Assembly (NCBI GenBank): GCA_029962745.1
Contig: CM057165.1
Location: 23,835,202-23,899,201 of the forward strand
DNA: 64,000 nt
From: Echinometra lucunter
Lineage: Eukaryota; Echinodermata; Echinoidea; Camarodonta; Echinometridae
Reading direction: 5' to 3'
The translations under genes and the position numbers were made by a program. Shown piece after piece: positions 63,923-64,000 of the stretch. The notes below the pieces were generated by a model that worked only from the letters and a program-made list of their open reading frames with translations, did no database searches and had not been told where the DNA came from. Position 1 is the stretch's first letter. Each line of letters opens with the position of its first letter.

Positions 63923-64000
63923 TAATAATAATAATAATACATTACTAACCATTATGATTACTAGTGTTGTTGTTGTTGTTATTGTTCTTATATAAATAAT
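63604..64000. other. Window end, simple sequence
   Basis: (ATC)/(ATA)n microsatellites at 63840-63945 and AT-rich DNA. No feature beyond these. Confidence 0.5.

Overview
This is a eukaryotic nuclear window, very probably from a marine deuterostome and most likely an echinoderm (sea urchin or relative). The reasons are the AT-rich sequence, intron-split genes with GT-AG splice sites, no operon-like packing, very dense miniature DNA transposons, and the sequence of the one well-recognised gene, an adenylate kinase 8 (AK8) orthologue. Species cannot be fixed from sequence alone. There is no rRNA, CRISPR array or bacterial-style gene, and most open frames here are by-products of microsatellites, homopolymers or repeats.

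Genes. (1) At 36.1-44.5 kb, minus strand, six consecutive AK8 exons (44530 down to 38668) splice in frame and encode the N-terminal adenylate-kinase domain: P-loop GPPASGKTT, the DGFPDTREQA segment and the LID. About 870 bp downstream on the same strand are two in-phase exons (37798-37558 and 36506-36124) that look like the C-terminus of TFIIIC subunit GTF3C5. The C-terminal two thirds of AK8 and the N-terminal half of GTF3C5 are missing between them. (2) At 0.78-1.17 kb and 57.74-58.04 kb, plus strand, there are two paralogous copies of an acidic protein made of 16-residue repeats containing LPCTEEVSA. They lie in a segmental duplication (1-4003 and 56993-62825) and carry four and two repeat units.

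Mobile landscape. The rest is repeats. Several non-autonomous hAT-type families are recognised by TIRs and 8-bp target duplications: family A (CACTGGCGTAAATCC), family B (CAGTGGCGGCACCA) and family C (CAGNCNCNGATCCAGG). A and B share an internal module of about 80 bp with a CpG-rich mirror repeat and carry G/C homopolymers near their ends. There are many short hairpin MITEs whose ends read GGGG-N-GTTTCATGAA or similar, TA-flanked MITEs, a 2.3-kb foldback element inserted in one copy of the segmental duplication (the other copy is the empty site), tRNA-derived SINE pieces and decayed LINE fragments. A long repeat family (11.0-11.8, 28.3-29.3, 42.3-43.0, 47.1-47.4 and 52.2-52.5 kb) carries perfect DR1 nuclear-receptor motifs (TGACCTTTGACCT).

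A nearly identical 5.04-kb tandem duplication occupies 44955-49991 and 49992-55022. Its junctions fall inside a family-B and a family-A element, so it is either very recent or a haplotype/assembly artefact. The layout is: 0-4 kb duplicated block with acidic-repeat gene; 4-36 kb repeat-rich gene-free DNA; 36-44.5 kb AK8/GTF3C5; 45-55 kb tandem duplication; 55-57 kb quiet DNA; 57-62.8 kb second duplicated block with foldback insertion; 62.8-64 kb repeats.
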